A stretch of DNA of 64,000 nucleotides, from NCBI RefSeq assembly GCF_021018895.1, contig NC_079376.1, positions 18,884,001 through 18,948,000 of the forward strand. The letters are read 5' to 3'. The translations under genes were made by a program, and so were the position numbers. Positions within the stretch are counted from its first letter, which is position 1; every line of letters starts with the position of its first letter. The notes below the pieces were generated by a model. That model saw nothing but the letters and a program-made list of their open reading frames with translations. It was not told where the DNA came from and did no database searches. Below, in pieces: positions 1 through 14,777 of this stretch. The DNA is from Seriola aureovittata. Lineage: Eukaryota > Chordata > Actinopteri > Carangiformes > Carangidae.

Positions 1-1489
1 CAGGATGCAGTGATTGCTGACTGGCCTCCATCCATGGCTGAGCAGATGTTCAGTCTGAAGGACTCCAACATAAAGATCTCTGTACATATACAACTGATGT
101 GTGCAGAGTATCCTGCAAGACAAGTTTCACCCCTCTTGTGTCCAGGTAGTTGTATGTTATCATTCAAAAGATTTGTACTCCTCATCCTCTAATCGTTTCC
201 ATCAGTTTACTCATAGAGCATACAGGCCGGTATAAAGGTTGCTCTTATTCGCAGTGGTGTCTTATTGATTCCTCGTTCAGTCTTGACAAACTATTCATCG
301 TCTGCAAGCACAAAGCCACTCAGCTCTCTGAGCCAATTCGATCTTTGTTAGATCCCAATAGCAACAACAGTCGCTTATTTTGTAACAGGAGTTCACAAAA
401 AAACAGAACATTAACATTAACAAGATAAATAAAAATAATTTTATTTATATAAAATGCGGTGTAAAAATGAACTATTGAAACAATCTTTACAGTGTGTCTC
501 TATAATTGGGTAGACTAATCACATTTCCTGTGATTGTTTACTTTCAGAAGAGAGTAAGATCATGAGTGTAATCAAAGTGTTTGAGAACAGTAATCATTTT
601 ACACTGGGCCATTTTAGAGCCGGTACAGAAAATGATGATGCTAAAATTAATTTATTAATTATGACATATATTACTGCAGAGCAGTGGTGTGCTGTCAGGG
701 CAAGCCAGGCAATTGACATTAATTACAACGATACTGAAGTGGAAACGATATCTCTCCTTAATCTCAGAGCAGCATTCTGTCTCATTAAGGATGTGATATT
801 GGCTTTAGTTGGAGGTTCGGCTCTGCTTACTTATCTGTAAAAGTCAACACACACCACTGCTCTGAAGGGACAGACTGCCTGGTAGAAAAGTCTGAGAGGT
901 TGACAAACTTTTATCATCTCACTGTACATGTTGCTGTCACAAAACCCCAATGGTCAGTCACAGAAGTGTGTACTTTTTTATTTCAGAACAAAACTAATGT
1001 CTAATGTCGTATTCACATTATCACGGGAAAACAGCTTTTACTTGCGCCTGCTGGTGATTGTGTATGTGGAGTGTTGTGATGGCTCTATGTAAATGTCCTC
1101 TCTGAGCCAAGTGTAGAGCTTTGACCCGAGCTGTGCTGACCTTTGTAGGTGCAGGCAGCTGCTGCTGACCACTGCTCCAACTGAAAGCAAAGAAAAAAAA
1201 AACAAGTACTTGTGTTTTTTCTGAATTTACTCAAATGTACAATAATAAATTAGCCTCATACTGCAGATGCAGTCACCAGGTGTGTTACAAAAGACCTGTT
1301 TCTACAATGTAGGGATCTACTGCTAGTAACTTTAGCATTGTGGGTAAAGTGGTGCTATTAAGTACAGCACCATGAGGAGTTCTTGAGTAATAAATACCGC
1401 ACTGACCAAAGCAGAACACGCAGCATACGACCTTGTTTTTCCGCTGTAATGTGAAAACATCTTAAGAGTCTACAACTATGCAGCAGTGC
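1..1489. other. No gene recognised
   Basis: AT-rich unique sequence. The longest frame (562-840, 92 codons) begins with an ATG but has no splice context, biased codon use or recognisable motif. Confidence 0.7.
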
Positions 1490-1900
1490 TTTGAGGTAAA
1501 TGCTAAAGGCAAATGCTAATGTACTCATCATAACATTGCTAACGTGGTGATGGTTTTCCATGTGTATTATCCAGTATGTTAGCATGTTAGCTAAAATTTG
1601 GTCATAAACTAAAGTACTAGACAAATAAAAATTTTGAGCCAGATGAAAAGTCCTAAGAGGGACATGACTGTGTGTGTACCACATTTCATGGCACTGCATC
1701 CCATAGTAGTCGAGACATTTCATTCAAAACCACAAATGTCAACCTCATGGTAGCGCTGAAGGAAAAGTCAGATCACCAAAGTCATTAGTATTCAGTCTTT
1801 GGACATGGTGGATGTCTGCACCAAATTTCATGGCAATTCATCTGATAGTCGAGATATTTGAGTCTGGACCAAAGTGGCAGACTGACCATATAACCAACAG
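1490..1900 (+). repeat. Dispersed repeat with ~142-base units, copy 1
   Basis: Two units with the core CCAxATTTCATGGCA.T.CATC..ATAGT.GTCGAGA(T/C)ATTT start at 1679 and 1821. They are joined by ACCACAAATGTCAACCTCAT and GGTAGCGCTGAAGGAAAAGTCAGATCACC-type sequence. The upstream part is rich in ATGCTAA/GTTAGCAT motifs, as in the copy at 45120. The boundaries are approximate. Confidence 0.7.
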
Positions 1901-1930
1901 ACTGACACAGCCAGAGACAGGAGGCTGGGG

Positions 1931-1994
1931 TGGGGGGGGGGGGGGGGGACAAAGACAGACAGAGAGTGAGAGAGAGAGAAAGAGAGAGAGGGAG
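1931..1994. repeat. Poly-G run followed by GA-rich tract
   Basis: A run of about 18 G with one early T break, then AGACAGACAGAGAGTGAGAGAG-type sequence. All-purine for most of its length. Confidence 0.93.
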
Positions 1995-2263
1995 GGACCT
2001 GAGCAGGATCCTCAGACTTTTTATTACCTGGTAATTTCCCTTTTCAAAATGACAAATTTATATTCATAGTGCTCCTACTAAAATAAATACCAAGTGCTTT
2101 AAAGGTTAATGAAATAGCTCTGGCGCTCTCCCGCTACCATCATCAGCACCCAGCCTAGCCCTGGCTGCCATGGCAACGCACCCACCGTTGATTTATGCTG
2201 CAGATAATTAGGAGCAAAGATGACAGAACCCACAGGTGTGAACACAAACACATAAACACACAA

Positions 2264-2395
<132 letters not shown>

Positions 2396-3158
2396 ACTGC
2401 TGCAAAACCTCATTATCAAGTGGTTTTGCTTCCTAGATTTAATATCCCCTCCAATTTGGCGAGTCCAATCACCGTCCTTCATTCTCATTCAGACTGGTAA
2501 CTTGGCTGGCTCTTGATGCAGATACACTTTCTCTTGTTAATGCACACACACACACACACACACACAATCGTCTGTTGCCTGCCAAGCATGAAGCCCCGCC
2601 TCCATTAGTCTGCAGAAACAAGCAGCGTCCCATTGTTGTGGAGGAAGGTGGAGCCTGTACACAGAGGCTCTTCTTCCTCTTCATCACTCGGCTGTCTGCA
2701 ACCCGCTGCAGCTCACTAATCCTGGTTGGAGGCTCGCTTCACCTCGGGGTCCCATTGAGAGTGTGAAACTAATCCAGCCAAATGGCTTTCATCAAGTGAA
2801 ATGGAAACATAATGATACCTTTGCCACTTTGGGTCTTTAAATGTCTCCTCCACTCTTTTCCTCTCCTTTCCTCCCACCATGTTCGGAGAGGTTCCAGGTT
2901 CCAGCTGAACATGGGAGGAGTCTTTCTTCGATGAATGCTTTGTGCTACAATACTCTCATACTTTCAGTGTGTATGTGAGAGCGTGCACGTACTCACACAA
3001 ATGGGGATAGGGGCAGAGGAGAGATGAGAAACATCATCCTTCCACCTGACAACCCATAACCACCCTCCTCACTTCCCACAGGCCTTACTGCGGGGTCACT
3101 TAATGGACTGAAATTCCACGCACCAACAGACATGTACAGGGACACACACGCGCTCAGC

Positions 3159-5039
<1,881 letters not shown>

Positions 5040-5295
5040 CCTTTTAGTTGGGGTTGCGGGGGAGCAGGAGCCAATCCCAGCTGACATTGATGTTGAGGGC
5101 GGGGTATCACCCTTGACAGGTCGCCAGTTAATCACAGGGCTGATATAAGGGACAAACAACGGTTCCCGCAAGTTAGTCGTCATTTAACCTAACCTGAGTA
5201 CGAGGCACGAGGAGAGTATGCAAACTCCTCACAGAGAGGCGCTGGCCCTTCTCGCTGTGAGGCGACAGTGCTAACCGCTGCACCACCGTGCTGCC
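5040..5295 (-). mobile_element. SINE-like dispersed retroposon, reverse orientation
   Basis: On the minus strand the copy begins GGGCAGCACGGTGGTGCAGC, then GGTTAGCACTGTCGCCTCAC, and ends with a segment containing GCGACCTGTCAAGGGTG and CAGCTGGGATTGGCTCC. This series of blocks is widespread in fish genomes. GTGGTGCAGCGGTTAGCACTG resembles a tRNA A-box region, which suggests a tRNA-derived head, but the B-box region is missing or decayed. The family name is uncertain; it could also be a LINE 3' tail. Confidence 0.7.
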
Positions 5296-7483
5296 CAAAC
5301 AGCCAATTACTTTGCTAAATCTTAGTCTTCATTGTCCACAGTAATTTCAAATTCCTCCACTCCACAGAGCATTATCGAAATGCTCAGTTTTTGGGTGTTT
5401 TTTAGTTTTCACTGGCTTCACAGGAAAAAAAATACATGGGGTTGCATTAGCAGGGGGGCATGTTGTTTCAGGTACTGGTATGACGCAGCACCAGTGTAGT
5501 AGCTGCATTAAAATAAGTGAGGGTGCATTGCATTAATGCATCGGTAATGTGTACTTGAAAAACAATCTTAATGTGCACATTCCTGGTCCCCGCCTACACC
5601 TGCCACTTCCCCCGTGAACAGCCTTGACCAGATCAAACTGCATCCCACAGCTTCGTGTCCACCCAACTGTCCCAATCCACAAGACTAAAAACATCAAAGC
5701 ACCACTGCCCACTATCACATCACATTCCACAGTTTACACTGCTAACACAACTCTCTCAGTCTGAAGAATCAAAGCGCTCTTTAGTGAAACCCTCGGCCGT
5801 GTAGCCCTTTAACCACCAGGGCCTCACCTCCCTGACCACTCAACACTCCAGAGCAAAGAGCGAGTGCTGTAGCTCCAAAGCAGAGTATCACAATAAACTT
5901 CCCCACCCCGAACTCTGGGCCCGGGCCAAGCCTCAGATATTTCACTTTTGTTGACAAGACAGTTTTCATTCCAGCGCCCCTCCCCCCCCTTTAGCGCACC
6001 CCTCTCTTTCTCTATCCCCTCACTTACAAACCATCCATCCCCATGTGTATATTGCTGCATGCTTATTAACGACTTGGATTATGAATCATCACAGATGTTT
6101 CGTTGGACGTCCATGCTTTAGAGAATTGTGACTGATTATAAGGTCCACACCTTAACATACTTTACACACATATGGAAGTGTTTACATCGAGAGAAAAACC
6201 GATTTGGGATCTGAGCCATTCGAGGCCACAGGATCGAATGTGGGACGCTGGAAAAAGCTGCATTTTTTCACACCCACACCAAAAATGATGGAATGATGTC
6301 CTCGTAAAGACAAACTTCCCCTCTGACCGTGTCCCTTGACTTGCATGTGTTCTGCATTTACAACCAGGTTTTAGTTTCTGTCTTGCCCTGTTTTCCCTTG
6401 CACCACTCGCCACCTGGTATGTGCTAATCCACGACCATTGTGACGACAAACCTGAGAAATGTAGAGGCATTCGCCTTTTCCATCACCTCTTCATATCCGT
6501 CCTCTCCATGCTTCGTCTCTCCATCATTCACCTCTTGCAGAAATGGATGACGAAAAGAGGATGCTTATCTCCAGTTCTGCTTTCTGAATGAAGAGACCTG
6601 TCCTCATTGTGTTTTATGTGGTGTGGAGAGAAACCCTCGACTTATCTCTGCTATCTGAATCCCCCCTCCAGCAGGACTGAAATCCTTAATCTATTTGAAG
6701 AGAGGAGGTCCAGGCCTCCGGTAAAATCAGCTGCTGTTACATTATCCAGCTGTCCACACGTTTCTCGTCAAACCTGTGCTTCTTCACATTCAGCCTGGCT
6801 CGTCTCAGCCTGGACTGAAAGTGCCGTTCTTCACTGGAAATCTCCATGATCTCATTACTGAACTAAGATGGCTGGAATGGTGCGACTCATTAGCTCAGAC
6901 GACCTTTAGTTTGTTTTCCAGCCCCGGAGAGAGCGTGTGTCATATTCAAGCCTCTGAAGCACCTTGGATAGATAAACTACTTCTCTTTACAAAACAGTAG
7001 ATCAGGGTGACCTTGCACATCCACCCACGTCAAGACAAACTAAGTTTATTTAACACGATTTTACTCTGGGCTGTTTTAATGGAACAGGAAGAGTAATAAT
7101 GTGTCAGGGAGTCTCGAGTCGAACTGTCTCAAGCTGTTAGTGTTACTGTATTCTCGAAAGGCCCAACACGCCCAACTCCATTCTTGGCCCGTGGGCTGAT
7201 GTACGCAGCTGAGATGAGCGGGAGGGACGGTCCACGGAGAGTGCAGAAGGTGACTTGGATGGCTTTATCGACTGTGAGTAATGAGTCCTCTGCAATGTGC
7301 ACAGGAAGACTCCCTCGCAGTAGATTAACCCCACCTTCAATCCCTCCATACTCCATCCTTCTCTCTAACTCCCAGAGTCCCTCATGTCTAAACACTGGCC
7401 CCTCACCAACTGTTCCCCTGTTCTGATATCAGATGTGATATCATCAGTGAAGTGCGCATGTGGCCCAACACCCAGTCTCAGAA
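5296..7483. other. No gene recognised
   Basis: Mixed unique sequence. Frames of 60-100 codons occur on both strands without motifs or splice signals. Confidence 0.65.
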
Positions 7484-7556
7484 GATCTATCTATCTATGT
7501 ATCTATCTATGTATCTTCCTACCTACCCACCTACCTACCTATCCATCCATTCATTC
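7484..7556. repeat. Imperfect (TATC)n / (CTAC)n tetranucleotide tract
   Basis: TATCTATC units with TATG variants change to CTAC and CCAT units. The decay of the motif shows an old array. Confidence 0.93.
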
Positions 7557-8218
7557 CTACCTCTCGCTCTCTGTTTATCGGTCTGTTTGATTTTCCTCCT
7601 TCCATCCACAGCTGTCTTGGCCTCAGCTCTCTTTAGGGAGAAGGGGAGTAATTACACGATGCAATGAAAAACAAATAACACTTGGTTATAGCTGTCCGCT
7701 GGGTTGGATTACGCTGATTGGCTGGTGGGCGTGCTCAGGGAGCTAACTCTTTGAGAATTTGTTATTAAATTTCTGGCCCACTCTTTCTGCCAGAGGAGGA
7801 GAAATACCATCTGCACCTTCTGCAGAGCTCCCCCTGTGATCTGGCTCTGATGTAGGGCACAAGCTGCAAATCATTGTCTAAGCGGGAAAAGATGGACTCA
7901 CATGAGCCGTGTTATGTTTTTAAAGCCCTGAGCAGCTGCAAGGTAGTTGTTCAGCGCTGGCTTTTTTTTTTTTACGGCAATCCAATTACACAATCTGGAG
8001 ATGTTTGGGCCTGAGTGGATTGTAAAAAGTTGGTTCTTTGATGAAGGCATCAACAGAGTGTGAATTATACAATATTTATATATTTGTATTTATACAAATG
8101 GGTGGTTCTGCTTTTTCTCCGGGGCGAAAGATAAACCAATAGAGTGCAGGTGCGTGTTACAGTCCTTACAGCGTCTTGCTTGTTGACCAAAAATTGTCAA
8201 ATATAGTAGAAAGTTCAT

Positions 8219-8523
8219 GGTTTTGTCCAAAATCACTCACTCATTCCCTCCTCTATACTCACTATCCAGGGAGTTCAATGTAGGGGACTATATAGCGAGC
8301 TCATCAGTAAAATGAAAACATTTTTAAATCATTCATTTTCTACATTCTCCATTTTCTGTCTTTCAGCATGAGCGCAATGCATGATGGTATATATTGTGGG
8401 ATACTATGAGTCCACTATATAAGGTATAATAATTTACACTATACATTTGGACAGCACTGCAAAATGGCGAACTCCCTATGTAGTGGACTAAATTGGGAGT
8501 AGTGAGTGATTTCGGACATAGCC
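8219..8523. mobile_element. Short inverted-repeat element (MITE)
   Basis: The left end reads GGTTTTGTCCAAAATCACTC and the right end on the other strand reads GGCTATGTCCGAAATCACTC. Similarity continues about 60 bases inward, including ACTCACTA and AGGGAGTTC. At about 305 bases with no coding frame, it fits a non-autonomous DNA transposon. The superfamily was not determined. Confidence 0.75.
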
Positions 8524-8584
8524 CATTTTTCCCTCTGAAAAGTAGTCAACAATAAAGCAGCATAAAACCTTTAACATTGATTCT

Positions 8585-8817
8585 CTTCCTGTTTTCAAAT
8601 CCCACCTCAAAACACACCTCTTAAAACCCTCTCTTTAACTCCAGCACCAGTGCTTAATCATATTTATTTGTATGCAATTACGTTTATTCTAATTTATTCT
8701 GTATTTTATGCCTTGTACTTGCATTTCATCTTTTACTGTGTGTAGGGTGTCCTTGAGTGCCTTGAAAGGCTCCTATAAATAAAATGTATTATGATTATTA
8801 TTGTTATTATTATTATA
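8585..8817 (+). mobile_element. 3' end of a non-LTR retrotransposon (L2/Rex1-like)
   Basis: The frame at 8585-8635 encodes LPVFKSHLKTHLLKPSL and then stops at 8636-8638. FKSxLKTHL is typical of the last residues of ORF2 in fish LINEs. The 3' UTR of about 180 bases ends with GAAAGGCTCCTATAAATAAA and a trinucleotide (ATT)n-like tail. The copy is 5'-truncated, as most LINE insertions are. The clade is judged by motif only. Confidence 0.75.
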
Positions 8818-11784
8818 AAATGAAAATACTCAAGTAAAGTTCAAGTACCTCAGAAATGTAAAGTGTCCCACAGCAGACCTGCCATTAACATCAACGATCA
8901 TAGTAGTTGTCTAGCCCTAACCATACTTTAACTATAGCTGCAATAATCACAAATAATAGTTGCAATAGGGGATTTACAGAATCATTATTGATGTTCTTCT
9001 TTAGAGAAACGATTGGTTTAGATGCTCACCTGATCCTCCCCTTTTCCCTGCCCATTCTCCTCTACAACTGATATCACACAATCACCTTTAAGTGTCACAT
9101 CAAAAGTCACATCATCAGATGTTTGTTAGTGTACCTCTGTATCACTGGTAAATATTTTGCAGAACACACATGAACTGAACATGTTATTCACAACCAAAAA
9201 AAAAAAAAAAAAGCCAGCATGTTCATCACAGAGTAAGTCATTATAATTTCACCTCTAAGGCCTAAAGAAGAGTGATTGATGAGTACACAAACTGTTTATT
9301 GGTTTCACCTGCTCCTCTCTTGTTTACAGACACCTCTGGTTTCACTCGTGGTGTGCACCCTGCCTGAGGATGTTGTTCACTTGACGTACAGTAGGTCACA
9401 TAACTTTGGGGGGGCTCTAACAGGTTTTTGTCATATCTCCTCCAGGACATGTAACTAAAAACTGTCCGACATGCGGTCCACTATTTGTTCTGCGAGTTAA
9501 TGCTTGGGGATACTTTCTTTCAACAACATCAAAAACACTGCGGATCATCAATCACCCCGACAAAAACTGTAAACCTCATTAGTTGTCTGTCGTTAGCTTC
9601 TAATTGTGCATTATGTAAAACAGGAACTGTGTTTACAAATACATCTGTGTATTTGGGTGCATGTACATCTTTACAACATATTTTAAAGTGTGTGTGTGTG
9701 TAGTGCAGAGAGAGCCGTCTGTGTCTGGGAAACTGTAAGAAAGCAACACATTTTCCTCTGGCTTTAGTGTGATAGAGGCCGGGCGATTTAATCCTTCAGT
9801 GCGTAGAATTAATTTGGTGTTCCTTGACTCCCTGGCTCAGGACGTAGGGCCATATGGCACAGCTGGCCACTGTGGGCCACTGGAAGACACAGCTTGCAGC
9901 CGAGCGGAGAACATGATGACTACTGTAACAATTTGAATAACTCAAAACGATTAGCCAGAAGGGCAGGAGTGACACTTTGCCTCCGAGGAATGTTGCAGCC
10001 GCTCCTCCTGCCACACTGTGACATTTTTGACTGACACTCATCGAGCCTGCCACTTCCCTTGTGTCCAACTTATTGCACTTGTCATCGTTCTCATATCACA
10101 GAATCACTGGCCATCCGGAGATTTGTGGCCATCTCCATAGCCGCAGTAGTTTGTGTGGGCGCTCTGCTATGACAAGCCCTGACTCTGTTTAACACACTCT
10201 GACTCACACGTAGTGAATAGACATTTGACACCTGACCCCAGGGCTGGAGGGAAATGGTGGTGACATGCTGGTGTCTCTGATGCTCCACTCCGGGCATCAC
10301 ATCGCTCGCCTTATCCTGGCACTGCAGAAAACTCAGCTGTCAAAGCATTTCCACCAGCACCATTGGACTTTACTGAGCAGCAGTGGATGCGAATGGGCTG
10401 TTTTTGGATTCTCTCATCCCACTGTTTTTTTTTTTTTACTATGAACATTTACTGAGTGGTTGTTGATTTTTATCACCACTCTCTAACTCACTAAAACCAA
10501 ATACAGACAGATTTCACTCTGGGATAACAAGAAGAGGTGCCCCAGAGACACGTCAGAGCGTCACTACAACGCGACCCTCCCACCGTCCTCCCGCGGTTGC
10601 TCCTGGCAACAGAATTTTCCTGAATGTCAGGAGAGTGAGAGATAGTGCCGTGACTGTGACGGAGCGAACGGGCTACATGTCTAGAAACAATGTAATTATC
10701 TCCTGCGTCATCTCAGCCCGCCACGAGGCGCGAGGATAGGAAATGGAGTGTGTCAGTCGTATGTTATGTCACGCATCAATCAGGTTGATGATGGTGGCTT
10801 TTTTTCAGACGCTGTCAGGTTGAATGGAAAGTTGAGCTATGATAGGTATGATAGGATAGATTTCTTCTTCTCTTTGTGTGTCTCTCTAGGGCCCCTTCAG
10901 TAATTTGAGGCATTTTCCTCTGCATGCCTTCAGGATCAGTAAAGCCATTTTTTCTTCTTATGTACGACATAAATTGTCTCATTAAGACATCTTTTGTTGC
11001 AAATGACATCTCCTCCCTCTATCTGAACCTCCCTCTCTCAATTTCTCTCTCTTTATCCCATTCTCCTCTGCAAGCAATCTAAAGCGCTCCTCTGGGATGC
11101 TGGCTCTGCTGTAATTCAGGAGTAGATTAAGACAAGATACGGTATCTGAAGGCAGCAGGCCTGAGAGAGACGGCACTTGAGAGACAAAGAGAGGGAGAGA
11201 GAAGAGAAGGACAAAGACAGGAACAGAGAGGCAGAGATTGGTGGCTTCAGAACTCTTTGGTTTAGTAAGCAGAAGTGGATCAGATAAAAAAAAAAAAAAA
11301 GACAGAAAGAGGGACACAAAGAGGAAAGAGATAGACACAGACACTGATAGATTCAGACAGGCAGTCTTTGTTATTGGCCCACAGGGACCAAGTTAAGACC
11401 AGAGCCACTCAATTCCTCTTAGTCTTAGAGACTCTCTGTTAATCATACAGTCTCTACTGGAGGGGATTCCAGATGCTCGGCCCCAAGGCGTGCACATCAC
11501 AAGCTGCCCATTGTCACACAGGATGTTAAAGATTAGGACCAAAAAAAGCATCCAACATCATATGATAATGACGGATATCACAGATAAGACAAACATCCAC
11601 TGGCTGTATTGAAAAAAAATTACATGTCCTAAAATAAACTGCTAGTCACTTCTTTGAGGAACTGAGATGGCGACAGGGTGGCAAAGTCACCATGCCACCA
11701 AGCATAAAGACAAGACGCTGAGGTCAGAGGTTACAGAGAATCTCCATGTGACGATCAGTTACGTTTGCACAATCATTTCAACAC
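8818..11784. other. No gene recognised
   Basis: It contains A17 at 9196-9212, a moderately CpG-rich patch at 10550-10735, and a GA-rich tract at 11160-11350. None carries coding features. Confidence 0.65.
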
Positions 11785-11822
11785 TAAGAAAAGACCTGGA
11801 GATGTTACCAGGTCTTTTCTTA
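11785..11822. other. Perfect 15-bp inverted repeat with 8-base loop
   Basis: TAAGAAAAGACCTGG at 11785-11799 pairs exactly with CCAGGTCTTTTCTTA at 11808-11822. It lies 170 bases left of the MITE at 11989 and belongs to no element I recognise. Confidence 0.85.
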
Positions 11823-11988
11823 CTTCTGCTGCTGTCATGTTGCAATTACAAGCTAGTTGGTAGATTTTGATGTATTCACTGTAAAAACACATGCAGCATG
11901 TGACACAATGATCAGAAATATGTAAAACCTTTAGGAGAGGCTGTCAGCTTACAGCAACAAATGTAATATTTTGGGAGGATAAGAAAAC

Positions 11989-12457
11989 TTAAAGTTATAA
12001 TATGTAACTTTTCCACATTAAAATGTCTAAAAATGACTGACCTATGTTATGTTTGTTGAGTTGTGTATTTACATTATTCCATATGTATCCAGCAACTCTC
12101 AAAGCAAGAGAAATAAGTGATTTTAATCAAGGTAACAGTCTGTTTCATTTGGTCGCCTGTCAATGACGTCATACACCCCATGCGCATGCGTTGGTGTTGC
12201 GGTTGCCGGACTGAAGCTCAAAACGGACTTTTATCCAATTTAACCGGTTGAAGGATTTGTCATTGAACATCTGAATCTTAAGTTATCTGAGAAAAAAGCC
12301 AACTCCCAGCCACTCCGAGACAAACTGGGAGAGGCAATGGTGGGGAAGACAACAACATAATTCCGCGCTCTTTCATGACGTCACCCAACACCGCCTTTTG
12401 TTATTGTTTTGGTTGAGAGACCCCGCTAATGGCAGTAGTTACATACTGTGCGTTTAA
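11989..12457. mobile_element. TTAA-bounded MITE with two perfect CRE sites
   Basis: The left end begins TTAAAGTTATAATATGTAAC and the right end, read on the other strand, begins TTAAACGCACAGTATGTAAC; the two share TTAAA and TATGTAACT. TTAA at each outer boundary fits a piggyBac-type target site. The interior holds two perfect TGACGTCA palindromes (12164-12171, 12376-12383) and TGCGCATGCG at 12181-12190, close to an NRF1 site. No transposase frame is present, so it would need a helper in trans. Confidence 0.75.
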
Positions 12458-13179
12458 ATTCCACTCGATACCTGCACACCCAGTTAATGTGTCCTCCCCT
12501 CTTATGTTCAACACATTCAGAGGTTTGGGTCTGGATTTACCAGCGCAAGATAAGTTCCTGCCATTAGACTCACCATCACTCACAGCTTCAGTCTTTTCAG
12601 CGAATCTAATGCTCAGCCCTGAACAACAAAATCCAAGCTTTTATGGGTGGAAATAAAGCTCAAGTTATGCTTTTTTCGTGAAGGACTCACCACGCCAAAG
12701 AGCATGTTTGAAGACGCCCATGCGTGCAGACACCCAATATAATATAACAAGAATGGCCGGTGCATCCGAGTCCATAGAGTATGGGTGTCTTCGTCCTTCG
12801 CCAGAGCCAGAAAAATATCTACATCCATCAGAAATGGTGATAGAAAAACTGCCACAAAGAGGACAGTAAGCCTGGGGGAGACGGACACAGCTGAACAGAT
12901 TGTTTAAAAATGATGTGCACAAATTTTACATCTGCTCATTTCTTCTTGCTGATAACGACCAGCCGGGGCCAAACAAAACAAAATAACCTCCCTCAAACAG
13001 GAATCAATGGAAAAGTGAAGTGAAATTCCGTTTAATTATCAGGCTGCAGTTATGAATGACATTACTGTTATCTCAGCACGCAGCACCCGCTGAGTTGTTT
13101 TCAGGTGCATTAGTTTTGCCTGCAGGCTCCCACCGCTCCACCTGCAGCCTCATTGGACAACCACCACACCTTAACCTGC

Positions 13180-13380
13180 ACAGTTCGGAGCGGCTCGCAC
13201 TGGCCCGTGAAGCATGGCGTCCCGCAGAGCGCCGCCGTCACACTTGCTAACTTAGCTCTGTGTGTCGCCTACAACAGGGACACAGGAACAGTCGGAGAAC
13301 CGGTCTTCTGGACACGTCCCGGCGTACTGCTGCACAGCTTGATCGACGTCAACGTCGTCCGGGGGCAAAGACGAGAAACT
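13180..13380. promoter_or_regulatory. Small CpG cluster
   Basis: By eye I count about 21 CpG in roughly 200 bases, against very few in the flanks. It includes GGAGCGGCTCGC, GTCCCGCAGAGCGCCGCCGTC and ATCGACGTCAACGTCGTCCG. An ATG in good context (GAAGCATGGCG, ATG at 13213) opens only 13 codons. It could be an unmethylated promoter fragment or a GC-rich repeat remnant. Confidence 0.35.
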
Positions 13381-13968
13381 GTCAGAAGTGTTGAAGTGGA
13401 CATCAGTAGAAGTAACTGAAGTGGCATGTTGCTGTGACTGGAGCTGAGGTGGGACACATGCTTAGAAACTGATACCTGCCTATGAATCTTCCACTTTGCT
13501 AAACTGACACACAGCTTTCATACGATGCAGTGTCTGTCTTGTATTGATATGCGCAACACATGAGTCAGTGCCACATTCAGCCTGTATCTGGACAGGATCA
13601 ATACTGCATGCTGGGTACAACAAAAGAGAAGATCTTCAATTTAAAATTCATCTGCTATCTCAAATACAAAGACGCACTTTCACTGTGAGAGTGTCAATAT
13701 TCAATATGACCAGTAATGTGATACGGCTCCGTCCGCCCTCACACTGTGCACCACGCTGTCCAAACATCACCATAACATGGCAACACAGCCTGCCCCAACA
13801 GGCGGCACCCTCTCTCCTCCACTCTCTCTTTCTCCCTGTTTTTCATGGAGGGGAGCCCCCCCCCCTCCACACACACACACACACACACCCCAGTAACCAG
13901 TTTGATTGGAAAGCATCTCGCCCCCAGCAACCAATCCCCCTGCAGTACCACACACACTCATACAGACA

Positions 13969-13971
<3 letters not shown>

Positions 13972-14034
<63 letters not shown>
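13972..14034. repeat. (CA)n microsatellite
   Basis: About 62 bases of CA follow an interrupted CA tract at 13870-13887 that is preceded by a short C run. Confidence 0.97.
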
Positions 14035-14036
<2 letters not shown>

Positions 14037-14740
14037 GTTTCCGTGGCAACTGTAGTGCAGGGGGTAGACAGAATGATTTGGTCTATGGAGCAAGCCAGAC
14101 TATGATGATGAAGGGACGAGGCCTCCACCAGAGAATGAGGGGGGTGGGGGGGCACCACTGGCCCGTGTTGGAGAGAAAACAGAAAGATGGAGAGAGAGGA
14201 GACAAGTTGGGCTCAATGAGAGAATGATTTGTGAACAGTTTAAATGTGAGAATATGTTCACAGCAACTCCTCAATTCATTGTTTTAGTCTCATGAGGTTG
14301 AAAATGTGAAACAAAGTTCTTTTAATAATGAGTAAATGACAAGGGAGGAAACAACCTCAGGCAAAAGCACCTGCAAAGTTTTTAACTCACATGTATTTAC
14401 CGTGTTTGATTTTGTCAGGATTCTGTGAGCTTTGTCACAAGCTGCTCTTTATTTCAAACACTGCTCTTTCTTCTTATTTCAAAGCGGAGATTTTCTAAAC
14501 AGGCCTGTAATGGCTGACTATCTGGCTGTCTGGCTTGTTCTACTTGGAGCTGGATGTCATACAGCTTCCAAAAACTGGGCTTTTTGGAGATTACTGACTC
14601 TGAACCAGTTCTCTCTGGTTACTGGAATGGGATTAACTGCTGCTGTGTGTATGTGAGTGTGTGTATGTGTGACTTCAGTGTGTATGTTTATGCATCCATG
14701 CACATATGTGCATGTGTGAAAAAATGGGAGAATGCATTAA

Positions 14741-14744
14741 AGAC

Positions 14745-14776
<32 letters not shown>

Positions 14777-14777
14777 A
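14741..14777. repeat. (GA)n microsatellite
   Basis: About 28 bases of pure GA followed by AAAGAGAAAA. Confidence 0.94.

Noticed and set aside
562..840. 92-codon + frame
   Set aside because: It lies in AT-rich sequence with no motif, no bias in codon use and no neighbour exon.
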